A stretch of 64,000 nt of DNA from Dechloromonas hankyongensis (GCF_022012295.1 NZ_JAKLTN010000003.1:117421-181420), one strand, 5' to 3'. Shown: positions 37,629 to 47,997, numbered from the stretch's first letter. Translations and numbers: made by a program. Notes: generated by a model not told the origin, from the sequence alone.

Positions 37629-39254
37629 ATGCAAGAAGTCTCCCACTCCCTCATCGCCCTGGCGAAAACGCTCGAACTGCGTTGGCAAAGTTACCGCAGC
37701 AGCAGCGAGTTCGACCAGTTCGTCGAGTTCACGCTGTCGCTGAACGGGCTGACCGAGCGCCTGACTCAGCACAACCTGCCCGGCCTGGCCAGCGCCTGCC
37801 AGGAACTGGAGAACCGTGCCCTCGCCTTCTTCACCGACCACACCTTGCGTCCGGTATCGGAAGAGCAAGCCGAAGCGATCAGCCAGCAGTTAAATACCAT
37901 CCTGCAACTGCTGCATCGGCACGAAACGCCGGCAGTGATCACCAAGCGTCTGTCCGACGGCCCCGATACCGAACACGACCCCTGGGTGCGCCAGCGCAAC
38001 GTGCTGATCGTCTCCCGCCACGGCCACCCGTGGCGCGCCGCACTGGTCGAGCAGCTGTCCTTCTACGGTTTCCGGCCGCACGCCATCGACTGGGAAGACG
38101 AGCCGGAACTGGACGAGGCGCCGCTCGCCGTCATCCTGGTCCCCGACCAGGAAAACAGCAGCTATCCGCAGCAGGCGCTGGCCGCCCTGCAGCGCCTCAA
38201 ACAGCGCTACGTCGCCAGCTACGTCTATTGCCTGTCGGTGCCGTCGTCGCTGGAGTCCATCGTCAGCCTGCAGCGGGCCGGCGCCAATGTCTGCATCCCG
38301 GCCGAAGTCAAATTGAGCGACATCCTGTCGCGCATTCTCGACCTGGTCGAAAGCCGCGAGCAGGAAACGCATCGCGTGCTCATCGTCGAGGATTCGAAGA
38401 CTGCCGTCGCCCACATCCAGCGCGCCCTCGACCTGCACGGCATCGACAGCCGCGCCATCCACACCCCGCTGTCACTGCTCCAGGCCTGCGCCGAATACCG
38501 GCCGCACGCCATCCTGATGGACATGTACATGCCCTTCTGTACCGGCGTCGAAGTCACCCGCGCCCTGCGCCAGATTCCCGAATACCAGTCGCTGCCTGTC
38601 ATCTACCTGTCCGGCGAGACCGACATCGCGCAGCAGGTCGAAGCGCTGCGCCTGGGCGGCGACCAGTTCCTGACCAAGCCGGCCAATCCGATCATCCTGG
38701 CCTCGGTGGTCAAGACCAAGATCGAACGCTACCGCGACATGCTGCGCTCCGGCCGCCACGACAGCCTGACCGGGCTGCTCAACCACTCGGCAGCCAAGGG
38801 CCAGCTCGAGCAGATGGTGCGCCGGGCGCTGCCGGCCGGCCAACTGGCGGTGGCGATGATCGACATCGACCGCTTCAAGTCGATCAACGACAACTACGGC
38901 CACCCGGTCGGCGATCAGGTCATCCGCAGCCTGGCCTGGCTGCTGCGCGGCCGCCTGCGCAATACCGACCTGATCGGCCGCTATGGCGGCGAGGAGTTCA
39001 TCGTCGCCCTCGGCGGCGTCGATCTGAACCAGGCCATGCACCTGCTCGACCGCATCCGCGAGGATTTTTCCCGGCTGCCGCACGCCCACGGCCGCGGCGC
39101 GCTGCGTGCCAGCTTCAGTTGCGGCATCGCCGCCGTGCCCAGCCAGGTCACCGCCGGTTGCCTGATCGAGGCAGCCGACGAAGCGCTGCTCCAGGCCAAG
39201 CGGGACGGGCGCAATCGCATCGTCGCGGCCAGCCGGAAACGTACGCCGCAGTAA
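37629..39254 (+). CDS. Response regulator-type diguanylate cyclase
   Basis: This 541-residue protein makes cyclic di-GMP. Its layout is an N-terminal helical region (about 1-115), a degenerate receiver-like domain (about 118-245), a true receiver domain (phospho-acceptor D298 in ILMDMYMPFCTGVEV) and a GGDEF domain with intact GGEEF (residues 453-457). Five residues before it is an RNTD inhibitory site (RxxD), so product inhibition is expected. The partner kinase is not evident nearby. It interrupts what is usually a continuous hemA-prfA-prmC run. Confidence 0.92.
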   Translation: MQEVSHSLIALAKTLELRWQSYRSSSEFDQFVEFTLSLNGLTERLTQHNLPGLASACQELENRALAFFTDHTLRPVSEEQAEAISQQLNTILQLLHRHETPAVITKRLSDGPDTEHDPWVRQRNVLIVSRHGHPWRAALVEQLSFYGFRPHAIDWEDEPELDEAPLAVILVPDQENSSYPQQALAALQRLKQRYVASYVYCLSVPSSLESIVSLQRAGANVCIPAEVKLSDILSRILDLVESREQETHRVLIVEDSKTAVAHIQRALDLHGIDSRAIHTPLSLLQACAEYRPHAILMDMYMPFCTGVEVTRALRQIPEYQSLPVIYLSGETDIAQQVEALRLGGDQFLTKPANPIILASVVKTKIERYRDMLRSGRHDSLTGLLNHSAAKGQLEQMVRRALPAGQLAVAMIDIDRFKSINDNYGHPVGDQVIRSLAWLLRGRLRNTDLIGRYGGEEFIVALGGVDLNQAMHLLDRIREDFSRLPHAHGRGALRASFSCGIAAVPSQVTAGCLIEAADEALLQAKRDGRNRIVAASRKRTPQ

Positions 39255-39284
39255 ATCCCGATCAGTCGCCCGTGCAGTTAAGCG

Positions 39285-39375
39285 TCATTCCGCGTCCCAC
39301 AGGGACTTCCGTTGGTCGCAGGCGAGAATCCGGGAATGGCGGTTTCTCTGGGTTCCCGCCTGCGCGGGAACGACA
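39285..39375. repeat. Degenerate dispersed repeat with terminal hairpin
   Basis: The stretch begins GCGTCATTCCGCG and ends with the hairpin TTCCCGC-CTGC-GCGGGAA then CGAC. Between lie GCAGGCGAGAATCCGGGAAT and a GGGTTCCCGCC unit. This matches the common betaproteobacterial dispersed repeat (GTCATTCCCGCGCAGGCG type), with extra sequence inserted in the left arm. It may be a small non-autonomous mobile element and can also terminate transcription. Confidence 0.6.
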
Positions 39376-39406
39376 AATTCAAAGCTTTTCCTCTTACCTG
39401 AACAGC

Positions 39407-40513
39407 CTAACGGCGATAGGTGATCCGCCAGATGGCACCGGCCTCGTCGTCGGCGACGAGCAGCGAGCCGTCGGGCAGCACCAGCACATCGGACGGGCGG
39501 CCGCGTACCTTGTCACCATCCAACCAACCCTCGGCGAACGGTTCGTAGGACCGTGCGCGCTCGCCATCCACGCGGACGACACTGACCCGATAGCCGATCT
39601 TGTGGGCACGATTCCACGAGCCGTGCTCGGCGATGAACACGCTGCCTCGGTATTCGGGCGGGAACATGCTGCCTGTGTAGAAACGCATGCCGAGCGCGGC
39701 GACATGCGGGCCGAGCTTCTGGGCCGGCGCTTCGAATTCCCGGCAGGTGCGCTGCTGGCCGAATTCCGGATCGGCGATGTCGCCGCCGTGACAATACGGA
39801 AAGCCGAAATGCAGGCCGGCTACCGGCGCCCGGTTCAGCTCGTCGGGCGGCAGATCGTCGCCCATCCAGTCGCGGCCGTTATCTGTGAACCACAGCGCGC
39901 CGCTACCCGGCTGCCAGTCGAAGCCGACGCTGTTCCGGACGCCGCGGGCGTAGACTTCCGGTTCGCTGCCGTCCGGGTTCATGCGCAGGATCAGCGCGTA
40001 GCGGTCGGGGTCGGCGGCACAGACGTTGCACGGCGCGCCGACCGGCACATACAGCTTGCCGTCGGGACCGAAGGCAATGAATTTCCAGCCGTGGTGGCGA
40101 TCATCCGGCAGGCGGTCGGTGACGACTACCGGCGCCGGCGGCCGGTCGATATGGCGATCGATGTCGTCATAGCGCAGGATGCGGTTCTGCGCCGCCACGT
40201 ACAGATTGCCGTCGCGCCAGGCGACGCCGGTCGGCAGGTTCAGGCCCTCGGCGATCTGGGTAACGGCGGTTGCCCGCAGGGCGCCGTCGTAGCGCACGGC
40301 ATGCACCTTGCCGGCCTTCATCGAGCCGACATAAACGGTGCCGCCATCGGCGCCGTGCCGGCCGAGTGCCATCTGGCGGGCGTTGTCTACCTTCGCCCAC
40401 AGCGCGATGGAAAAGCCGAGCGGCACGCGCAACTGCTCAGCGACCGTCCCGGCCACTACCGGCGCGGAGAGCGCGAGAGTAAACAAGAAGAGGACGGGGA
40501 TCGAGCGCCACAT
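39407..40513 (-). CDS. Exported PQQ-type sugar/sorbosone dehydrogenase-like beta-propeller
   Basis: The 368-residue protein has a signal peptide (MWRSIPVLFLFTLALSAPVVA) and a six-blade beta-propeller of the glucose/sorbosone dehydrogenase family. Visible features are LPTGVAWRDGNLYVA, GPDGKLYVPVG, RMNPDGSEPEVYARGVRNSVGFDW and FIAEHGSWNR. Family members oxidise sugars or aldehydes with PQQ, but many exported homologs have no known substrate. No PQQ synthesis gene is in the window. It sits between hemA and the diguanylate cyclase. Confidence 0.8.
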   Translation of the reverse strand: MWRSIPVLFLFTLALSAPVVAGTVAEQLRVPLGFSIALWAKVDNARQMALGRHGADGGTVYVGSMKAGKVHAVRYDGALRATAVTQIAEGLNLPTGVAWRDGNLYVAAQNRILRYDDIDRHIDRPPAPVVVTDRLPDDRHHGWKFIAFGPDGKLYVPVGAPCNVCAADPDRYALILRMNPDGSEPEVYARGVRNSVGFDWQPGSGALWFTDNGRDWMGDDLPPDELNRAPVAGLHFGFPYCHGGDIADPEFGQQRTCREFEAPAQKLGPHVAALGMRFYTGSMFPPEYRGSVFIAEHGSWNRAHKIGYRVSVVRVDGERARSYEPFAEGWLDGDKVRGRPSDVLVLPDGSLLVADDEAGAIWRITYRR

Positions 40514-40566
40514 GCGTTCACCATAGCTCGCCGCCGGTGAAAATGCAGCTTGGCTAACTGCGCCGT

Positions 40567-40595
40567 TTGCCCGGTTGCCCAGTGCGACCGGGCAA
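40567..40595. terminator. Hairpin downstream of hemA
   Basis: TTGCCCGGT-12 bases-ACCGGGCAA forms a 9-bp stem 12 bases past the hemA stop (minus strand). There is no long T run, so it is a weak terminator or a processing hairpin. Confidence 0.5.
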
Positions 40596-40606
40596 GCATA
40601 TTTGGC

Positions 40607-41857
40607 TTAGTCGCCGGCGTGCAGGTGGAACAGGCGGGCGGCGGCCGATTGCAATTCGGCTCGTTCGCCGCCATCGGCGACGTTCAGCGTCTGGGTCGGG
40701 GCGTGCAGGAACTTGTTGGTCAGGCGATGCGACAGGTGCTCGAGGACCTTTTCCGGATTCTCGCCCTTGGCCAGCAGCTTCAGCGCATGCTCCATCTCGT
40801 GACGGCGCATGCGTTCGGCCGAGTCGCGCAGCGAGCGGATAACCGGTACCGTATCGCGTGATTCCAGCCAGCCGAGGAAATCCTTGACCCGGTTGGCAAT
40901 GATGTCCTCGGCCTCGACCACGGCGGCCTGCCGCGATTCGAGACCGCTCTCGACCACCTGCGCCAGGTCGTCGACGGTGTACAGGAAGATGTCGTCGAGC
41001 TGACCAACCTCTTCCTCGATGTCGCGCGGCACGGCCAGGTCGACCATGAACATCGGGCGGTGGCGACGCGCCTTGATCGCCCGTTCGACCATGCCCAGGC
41101 CGATGATGGGCAGCGGGCTGGCGGTGCATGAAACAACGATGTCGTGCTGGGACAGATGCTCGCCCAGATCGTCGAGGCGGATGGCCGTGCCGCCGTATTG
41201 TTCGGCGAGGGCGCGGGCGCGCTCGACGGTCCGGTTGGCGATGGTCACCTGCTTCGGTTTCTGTGCGCAAAAATGCGCGGCGCACAGTTCGATCATTTCG
41301 CCGGCGCCGATGAACAGGATGCGCTGGTCGGCGATGGACTCGAAAATGCGTTCGGCCAGATGCACGCCGGCGGCGGCCATCGACACGATGTTGGCGCCGA
41401 TCGCCGTCGTGCTGCGTACTTCCTTGGCCACCGAGAAGGAACGCTGGAAAAGCTTGTGCAACTGCGTGCCGAGGGTGCCGTTCTCTTCGGCGGCGCGTAC
41501 CGCATCCTTCATCTGGCCGAGGATCTGCGGCTCGCCGATGACCATGGAATCGAGGCCGCTGGCCACGCGGAAGGCGTGGCGGATCGCGGCCGGCTGGTCA
41601 TGGGTATAGATGTAGGGGGTCAGCTCGTCGCGGGCCACCTGATGGTAGTGGGCCAGCCAGTCGACCACGACGTCCGGCGACTCGGCGCTACAGTAGATCT
41701 CGGTGCGGTTGCAGGTGGACAGGATCGCCACCTCGCGCACCGGCCGGTCGCGCGTCAGGTCGGCCAGCGCGTGACCGAGCTTGTCGGCGCCAAACGCCAC
41801 CCGTTCACGGATGGCGAGCGGCGCGGAATGGTGGTTGATGCCGAGGGTAAATATCAC
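40607..41857 (-). CDS. hemA: Glutamyl-tRNA reductase HemA
   Basis: HemA reduces glutamyl-tRNA(Glu) to glutamate-1-semialdehyde, the committed step of tetrapyrrole synthesis by the C5 pathway. The 416-residue product has the catalytic cysteine C49 in [11 protein letters not shown], the NADPH-binding [16 protein letters not shown] segment and a C-terminal dimerisation domain. It completes the set of heme genes (with hemCDXY and hemF) seen elsewhere in the window. In related genomes hemA usually lies directly before prfA. Confidence 0.96.
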   Translation of the reverse strand: MIFTLGINHHSAPLAIRERVAFGADKLGHALADLTRDRPVREVAILSTCNRTEIYCSAESPDVVVDWLAHYHQVARDELTPYIYTHDQPAAIRHAFRVASGLDSMVIGEPQILGQMKDAVRAAEENGTLGTQLHKLFQRSFSVAKEVRSTTAIGANIVSMAAAGVHLAERIFESIADQRILFIGAGEMIELCAAHFCAQKPKQVTIANRTVERARALAEQYGGTAIRLDDLGEHLSQHDIVVSCTASPLPIIGLGMVERAIKARRHRPMFMVDLAVPRDIEEEVGQLDDIFLYTVDDLAQVVESGLESRQAAVVEAEDIIANRVKDFLGWLESRDTVPVIRSLRDSAERMRRHEMEHALKLLAKGENPEKVLEHLSHRLTNKFLHAPTQTLNVADGGERAELQSAAARLFHLHAGD

Positions 41858-41928
41858 CGGGTTAGGCTGGGCGGTCGAAGTGGGGGCCGATTATAACACC
41901 CGCACCCGGCCGCCCGATTTGCCCGGGA

Positions 41929-42992
<1,064 letters not shown>

Positions 42993-42996
<4 letters not shown>

Positions 42997-43859
42997 TGGG
43001 TTTTCTCCGGCGCCAGCACGGTATTCAGCATTTCCGTTTCCTTCTTCATGCGCCATTCGACGACGGTCTTGGCGACCAGCGTGACCAAGGCGAGCAGGGC
43101 GAGGATGGAAGCCGCGGCAAAGGCGCCGATGGCGTTGTATTCGTTGTAGAGGATTTCGACGTGCAGCGGCAGGGTGTTGGTCTCGCCGCGGATGTGGCCG
43201 GAGACCACCGACACCGCGCCGAATTCGCCCATCGCCCGGGCATTGGCGAGGATCACGCCGTAGAGCAGGCCCCACTTGATGTTGGGCAGCGTGACGCGCC
43301 AGAACATCTGCCAGCCCGAGGCGCCGAGCGACACCGCCGCCTCTTCCTCGTCCTTGCCCTGCGACTGCATCAGCGGGATCAGTTCGCGGGCGATGAAGGG
43401 GAAGGTGATGAACAGGGTCGCGACGATCATGCCCGGTACGGCGAAGATGATCTTGATGTCATGCTCGGCCAGCCACGGGCCGAAGGTGCCCTGCGAACCG
43501 AAGAGCAGGATGAAGACGAGGCCGGCGACTACCGGTGACACGGCGAAGGGCAGGTCGATCAGCGTGATGAGCAAGCTCTTGCCCTTGAAGTCGAACTTGG
43601 CGATGGCCCACGCCGCCGCCACGCCGAAGACGATGTTGAAGGGCAGCACGGCGAGCGCGATGGCGATGGTCAGCCAGATTGCCGAGCGGGTCTCCGGCTC
43701 TTTCAAGGCTTCCAGATAGACCGGCACGCCCTGGGCCAGCGCCTCGACGAAGACGGCAATCAGCGGCAGACCGAGGAAGAAGAACAGGAAGCCGAGGCCG
43801 ATGGCGAGCAGCGTATAGCGCACCCAGACCGGTTCTTGCGTAGCACGGGTCGATTTCAT
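42993..43859 (-). CDS. cysW: Sulfate ABC transporter permease CysW
   Basis: The 288-residue inner-membrane permease has six transmembrane helices and the ABC-ATPase contact loop [29 protein letters not shown]. It forms the channel with CysT. The ATG at 43859 overlaps the cysT stop (ATGA), and the frame upstream is complement of cysT. Confidence 0.94.
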
Positions 43860-44731
43860 TGGGTGCTCCCGGCGGCCTTTGCGGCGGCGACTTCCAGCGG
43901 CTCGCTGTTCTTGTGGCGATTGGCCGTCCACCACTGCAGCATGTTTACCGCCAGCAGCATGATGAAGGACAGGCCGAGCATGACCACGGCCAGCGCCGTG
44001 GCGCCCAGCACGTCGTACTGTTCCAGCTTGGAAATGATTAGCAGCGGGGTGATTTCGGAGACCAGCGGCAGGTTGCCGGCGATGAAGATGACGGAGCCGT
44101 ATTCGCCGACGGCACGGGCGAAGGCCAGTGCGAAACCGGTGAGCAGCGCCGGGAAAATGGCCGGAAAAATGACCTTGACGAAGGTCTGCCAGCGCGAGGC
44201 GCCGAGCGAGGCGGCCGCTTCCTCGACCTCGGTTTCGATGTCCTCGATCACCGGCTGCAGCGTGCGGACGACGAAGGGCAGCGTGATGAAGGTCAGCGCG
44301 AAGACGATGCCGAGCGGCGTGTAGGCGACCTTGATGCCGAGCGGCTCCAGGTACTGGCCTAGCCAGCCGTTGCCGGCGTACAGCGTGGCCAGCGTGATGC
44401 CGGCCACTGCCGTCGGCAGCGCGAAGGGCAGATCGACCAAGGCATCGACGAAACGCTTGCCGGGGAAGGGATAGCGCACCAGGATCCAGGCCACGATCAG
44501 GCCGAAGAAAGCGTTGATGGTCGCCGCCAGGAAGGAGGCGCCGAAAGTGACGCGGAAGGCGGCCAGCGAGCGTTCGCCGAGCGCGATATCGATGATCTGG
44601 GCGAAGCCGAGTTCGGAGGCCTTGAGCACCATGCCGCCGAGCGGCAACAGGATGAGCAGGGAAAGATAGACCAGCGTGTAGCCCAGCGCCAAGCCGAAGC
44701 CGGGCAGCACGCGGTGGGTTTTAGCATCCAT
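43856..44731 (-). CDS. cysT: Sulfate ABC transporter permease CysT (CysU)
   Basis: The 291-residue permease has six transmembrane helices and the EAA-type loop EEAAASLGASRWQTFVKVIFPAIFPAL. LPLGGMVLKASELGF and the conserved LPFALPTAVAGI segment are typical of CysT. ATG 44731 is used; the open frame upstream is not conserved. A hairpin separates it from the binding-protein gene. Confidence 0.93.
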   Translation of the reverse strand: MDAKTHRVLPGFGLALGYTLVYLSLLILLPLGGMVLKASELGFAQIIDIALGERSLAAFRVTFGASFLAATINAFFGLIVAWILVRYPFPGKRFVDALVDLPFALPTAVAGITLATLYAGNGWLGQYLEPLGIKVAYTPLGIVFALTFITLPFVVRTLQPVIEDIETEVEEAAASLGASRWQTFVKVIFPAIFPALLTGFALAFARAVGEYGSVIFIAGNLPLVSEITPLLIISKLEQYDVLGATALAVVMLGLSFIMLLAVNMLQWWTANRHKNSEPLEVAAAKAAGSTQ

Positions 44732-44754
44732 GAAACGAGTCTTCTTATTGATGA

Positions 44755-44784
44755 ATCTGCCGTTCCCGGACGGAAACGGCAGAT
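44755..44784 (-). other. Intergenic hairpin between sbp and cysT
   Basis: ATCTGCCGTT-10 bases-AACGGCAGAT is a perfect 10-bp stem in the 79-base gap. With no T run, it is more likely an mRNA-stabilising structure that raises the amount of binding protein relative to the permeases than a full terminator. Confidence 0.6.
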
Positions 44785-44810
44785 GATAGTAGCGCGGTCG
44801 AGCCGCCGGC

Positions 44811-45809
44811 TTACTTGCCGGAGTAAATCTGGTCGAAGCTGCCGCCATCCTTGAAGTGGGTAGCAAAGGCCTTGTTGGCGCCACCGAACACCTCGTCGAC
44901 GGTGAAGGTCTTCACCGTCGGGAAGAAGTGGGCGTACTTCTTCAGCATTTCGGGATCACGCGGCCGCAAGTAGTTCTGCGCGGCGTTTTCCTGGCCCTCC
45001 TTGGACCACAGGTATTCGAGGTAGGCCTGCGCCTGCTTGCGGGTGCCCTTCTTGTCGACCACCTTGTCGACCAGCGCCACCGGGAATTCGGTCTGCATGG
45101 TCAGGCTGGGATAGACGACCTCGAATTCGCCCTTGCCGAATTCCTTGGCGATCATCTCGGCTTCAGATTCGAAGGTGATCAGCACGTCGCCCATCTTGCG
45201 CTGCATGAAGGTCGTCGTCGCATCGCGACCGCCGGCAGCGAACAGCGGGGCGTTCTTGAGCAGCTTGCCGAGGAATTCCTGCGCGCTCTTGTCGTTGCCG
45301 CCCGGCTGGCGGAGCGCCCAGGCCCAGGCCGACAGGTAGGTGTTGCGGCCGTTGCCGGTATTCTTCGGGTGCGGGATGATCATTTGCACGCTGGGCGCGG
45401 CAACGTCGGACCAATCCTTGATCGCCTTCGGATTGCCCTTGCGCACGATGAAGACCATCGTCGAGGTATAAGGCGAGGCATTGTTGGGGAATTTCTTGGC
45501 CCAGTCCTTGGCCACCAGGCCCTTTTCGGCCAGGAATTCGATGTCGTTGGCCTGGTTCATGGTCACCACGTCGGCTTCCAGACCGTCGGCCACGGCACGC
45601 ACCTGCTTGGTCGAACCACCGTGCGACTGCTTCAGCTCGACGCTTTCGCCGGTCTTGGCCTTCCAGTACTTCTGGAACATCGGGTTGTAATCCTTGTAGA
45701 CGTCGCGGGCCACGTCGTACGAAGCATTGAGCAGAGTCGCATCGGCCAGGGCGGCACTAGCCACCAGGCTGAGCAGTACGGTGGCGATCGATTTGCGGAA
45801 TTGGGTCAT
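44811..45809 (-). CDS. sbp: Periplasmic sulfate-binding protein
   Basis: The 332-residue protein has a signal peptide (cleavage after LA, near 22) and the family start TLLNASYDVARDVYKDYN. LKQSHGGSTKQVRAVADGLEADVVTMNQANDIEFLAEKG contains sulfate ligands. Whether it prefers sulfate (Sbp) or thiosulfate (CysP) cannot be told from the sequence alone. It is the first gene of the sulfate uptake operon, next to a lithotrophic sulfur-oxidation region. Confidence 0.92.
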   Translation of the reverse strand: MTQFRKSIATVLLSLVASAALADATLLNASYDVARDVYKDYNPMFQKYWKAKTGESVELKQSHGGSTKQVRAVADGLEADVVTMNQANDIEFLAEKGLVAKDWAKKFPNNASPYTSTMVFIVRKGNPKAIKDWSDVAAPSVQMIIPHPKNTGNGRNTYLSAWAWALRQPGGNDKSAQEFLGKLLKNAPLFAAGGRDATTTFMQRKMGDVLITFESEAEMIAKEFGKGEFEVVYPSLTMQTEFPVALVDKVVDKKGTRKQAQAYLEYLWSKEGQENAAQNYLRPRDPEMLKKYAHFFPTVKTFTVDEVFGGANKAFATHFKDGGSFDQIYSGK

Positions 45810-45986
45810 GTTTTACCTCTCGTTGGACGCCGTTAATTTAGCGAATTCCTATATAACCACAAAGAAGAAATTTGAATTTGTTTATACCTATAGACAAAAT
45901 TCATGCCGCCCAATGCCGGTCACATCTGGTCGCCTGACAGGCGAGCGGCTATCATGCGACATTCTCCAGCTGCCAAAGATTCCGCA
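45810..45986. promoter_or_regulatory. Divergent promoter region, sbp and OmpA-domain lipoprotein
   Basis: The gap contains an AT-rich stretch (45850-45900) with a TATATA -10-like box on the minus strand (45850-45855) and poor -35 matches, as expected for an activator-dependent cys promoter. CysB is the usual activator of such operons; I cannot define its site from the sequence. The other half of the gap has no clear promoter. Confidence 0.4.
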
Positions 45987-46568
45987 ATGCGCGCCTCACT
46001 GCCTGCCACCCTCCTGCTTTCCGCCCTGCTGGCTGCCTGCTCGACCAAGGGCGACATTCCGCCAAGCAAGCACATTTCGCAAAGTGGCCCGCTGCGCGTC
46101 CACCCCGGACTGCTCGGCAAGCCGGTGCCTGCCGAACTGCAAGCGGAATCAGCCGTTGCGGCAACCTCGGCTGCCGCGCCGGGCGCAGCGGCTGGCGAAG
46201 CAGCGATCAAGATGGACCCGATCGGCCTGCGCACCCAGCGCAGCGTCTATTTCGACCTCAACAGCGCCGACCTCAAGGCCGACTACGATCCGGCCCTGCG
46301 CGCCCACGCCCGCTACCTCGCCGAGCACCCGAAGGCGCGCGTGCGCATCGAAGGTAACGCCGACGAACGGGGCAGCGCCGACCACAACCTGCGCCTCGGC
46401 CTGAAGCGTGCCGAGAACGTGCGCTCGACGCTGGTTGCCCACGGCGCTCCGGAAAAGCAGGTCCGCATCAAGAGCCTGGGCGAGGGCAAGCCGAAGCTGA
46501 CCGGCCACGACGAATCGTCATGGTCCGAAAATCGCCGCGCCGACGTGGTGTACGAAGTCGAGAACTGA
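45987..46568 (+). CDS. OmpA-domain lipoprotein
   Basis: The 193-residue product has lipobox LLAAC (MRASLPATLLLSALLAACSTK), an Ala-rich linker, then a Pal-like OmpA domain (RSVYFDLNSADLKADYDPAL, VRIEGNADERGSADHNLRLGLKRAENV). It resembles the lipoprotein at 33466 more than classical Pal. ATG 45987 is chosen so that the lipobox falls near residue 21; the frame open upstream lacks a signal. It is the third OmpA-domain lipoprotein in the window. Confidence 0.82.
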   Translation: MRASLPATLLLSALLAACSTKGDIPPSKHISQSGPLRVHPGLLGKPVPAELQAESAVAATSAAAPGAAAGEAAIKMDPIGLRTQRSVYFDLNSADLKADYDPALRAHARYLAEHPKARVRIEGNADERGSADHNLRLGLKRAENVRSTLVAHGAPEKQVRIKSLGEGKPKLTGHDESSWSENRRADVVYEVEN

Positions 46569-46589
46569 TCCGGCCCGCCAGCCTTGATC

Positions 46590-46608
46590 AGGCGGGGCGG
46601 CTCCCCGC
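46590..46608. terminator. Hairpin between convergent genes
   Basis: GGCGGGG-CGGCT-CCCCGCC lies 22 bases past the lipoprotein stop, and the convergent cytochrome gene ends at 46641. No T run; probably a weak terminator. Confidence 0.5.
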
Positions 46609-46640
46609 CCCTATCGCCACCGCTCAGCCGGTGCAGCGAC

Positions 46641-46952
46641 TCACTGGGTGAAGTGGTAATACTGCTGGTTTAGCCAGGCCGCCAAGCTTGCCTCGTCTTC
46701 CGGAAACAAACCGGCGTTGATCTGCGTGTTGCAGAACGCCACGCGCTGCAGCAACTCCCGCTGGTTCGACAGCATGCGCCCGTCGCGGGTATACATCTTG
46801 CTGCCGTCACCGCCGTACATCCGGGCATGACAGGCGACGCAATGCTTCTGGTGCAGCGCGGGCGCTGCTTTCAGATCGACCGTTCCCCACGGCGCCTCGG
46901 CCAGCGCCAGTGGCGATAGCATCAATAACGGGAAAAACCAGAAAGTTTTCAT
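46641..46952 (-). CDS. Small monoheme cytochrome c
   Basis: The 103-residue protein has a signal peptide (MKTFWFFPLLMLSPLALA) and one heme site CVACH (C38-H42). A methionine for the sixth ligand may lie in the YGGDGSKMYTRDGRMLS segment. The start at 46952 follows a GGGAGTTTCTG segment. It lies downstream of the SoxH-like metallohydrolase by 31 bases on the same strand, and the two probably work together. Confidence 0.82.
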   Translation of the reverse strand: MKTFWFFPLLMLSPLALAEAPWGTVDLKAAPALHQKHCVACHARMYGGDGSKMYTRDGRMLSNQRELLQRVAFCNTQINAGLFPEDEASLAAWLNQQYYHFTQ

Positions 46953-46983
46953 CAGAAACTCCCAGTGGGAATGTAGCCAGCGG

Positions 46984-47997
46984 CTAGAAACTGGCGGCCT
47001 CGGCCTCAAGATACGCCAGGCTAACGTACTTGCCGATATTCACATCAAACCCTTTGGTCTCCCGCGCCCGCGATGCGACGCGCGGGTCGCGCAGGACCAG
47101 TTCCTTGGCGGCCTCCAGCGGCAAGCCATCCTTGATCGCCTGTTCGCAGGGACGGTAGATACCCTCGAAAAGTTCCCGGTTCCAGGTCAGAACGCCCGCT
47201 CCCGGCTGGCCATGTCCGGGCAGCCAGATGCGGCTGCCGACCTTGCTTTCCAGCTGATCATACGCTTTCAGCGTGCCCAGGTAGGAACCATCGTCCATAT
47301 TGGCGATCCGCCGGTCCATGGCGACGTCGCCGACGCAGGTCAGCCGGTCCTCGACGACTTCGACGCATAGATCCCCCGGCGTATGCACCCGGCCGTAATG
47401 GTGGATGCGCAGCGTGACGTCACCGAAGCGCAATTCGGCGCCGTCGGCCACGGGCAGGCGGGGCGGCTCGACGCGCGTGCCCAGCGTCGCCTGGTTGGTC
47501 CATTGTTCGAGCAGGGTGCGCCACAGCTTGCCCTGCACGCCCTGCACTTCGCGGATCGTGTCGGGATGGGCATGGAGCGGAAGGTCCTTGCCATAGGCAT
47601 CGACAAAGGCATGGTTCCCCAGCCAGTGATCGCCGTGGTAATGCGTGTTGATGACGGCCACCACCGGCTTGCGCCACTGCTTGCGGAGCTGCCGGATCGC
47701 CATTTCGCCGATCTGCACCGAAGCGCCGGAGTCGATGACGACCAGCCCCTTGGCGGTATCGACGAAGGTCAGGTTGCACATCATTCCCTGGTTTTCCGGG
47801 GTCGGAAAACCATCGGGAGAGAAAATCATCCACACATGCGGCGACACCTGGCGCAACGGATGGTCGCGCACCGCCGGGCCGCGCACGAAGTCATCGACTT
47901 CCCGAGCCCAGGCGCCGACTGCCGGCCAGGGGCCGAATTCGGCGGCGAGCAGGCCGGACAATGCGGCGGTAGTCTTGAAAAAATGGCGCCTGTTCAT
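46984..47997 (-). CDS. SoxH-like exported metallo-beta-lactamase-fold hydrolase
   Basis: The 337-residue protein has a twin-arginine-type leader (NRRHFFKTTAALSGLLAAE) and the MBL zinc motif THYHGDH (HxHxDH) with further ligands in YGRVHTPGDLCV, CVGDVAMD and WLPGHGQPG. It resembles SoxH and the metallohydrolases of quinoprotein relay systems, both exported MBL proteins linked to cytochromes. Position near the sox genes favours SoxH-like, but the reaction is unknown. A clear AGGAGACATCG ribosome site supports ATG 47997. Confidence 0.75.
   Translation of the reverse strand: MNRRHFFKTTAALSGLLAAEFGPWPAVGAWAREVDDFVRGPAVRDHPLRQVSPHVWMIFSPDGFPTPENQGMMCNLTFVDTAKGLVVIDSGASVQIGEMAIRQLRKQWRKPVVAVINTHYHGDHWLGNHAFVDAYGKDLPLHAHPDTIREVQGVQGKLWRTLLEQWTNQATLGTRVEPPRLPVADGAELRFGDVTLRIHHYGRVHTPGDLCVEVVEDRLTCVGDVAMDRRIANMDDGSYLGTLKAYDQLESKVGSRIWLPGHGQPGAGVLTWNRELFEGIYRPCEQAIKDGLPLEAAKELVLRDPRVASRARETKGFDVNIGKYVSLAYLEAEAASF

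Noticed and set aside
37682..40540. A 952-codon plus-strand open frame
   Set aside because: It overlaps the diguanylate cyclase in another frame and the sugar-dehydrogenase gene in antisense; high-GC genes give long antisense frames with Arg/Pro/Ala-rich products.
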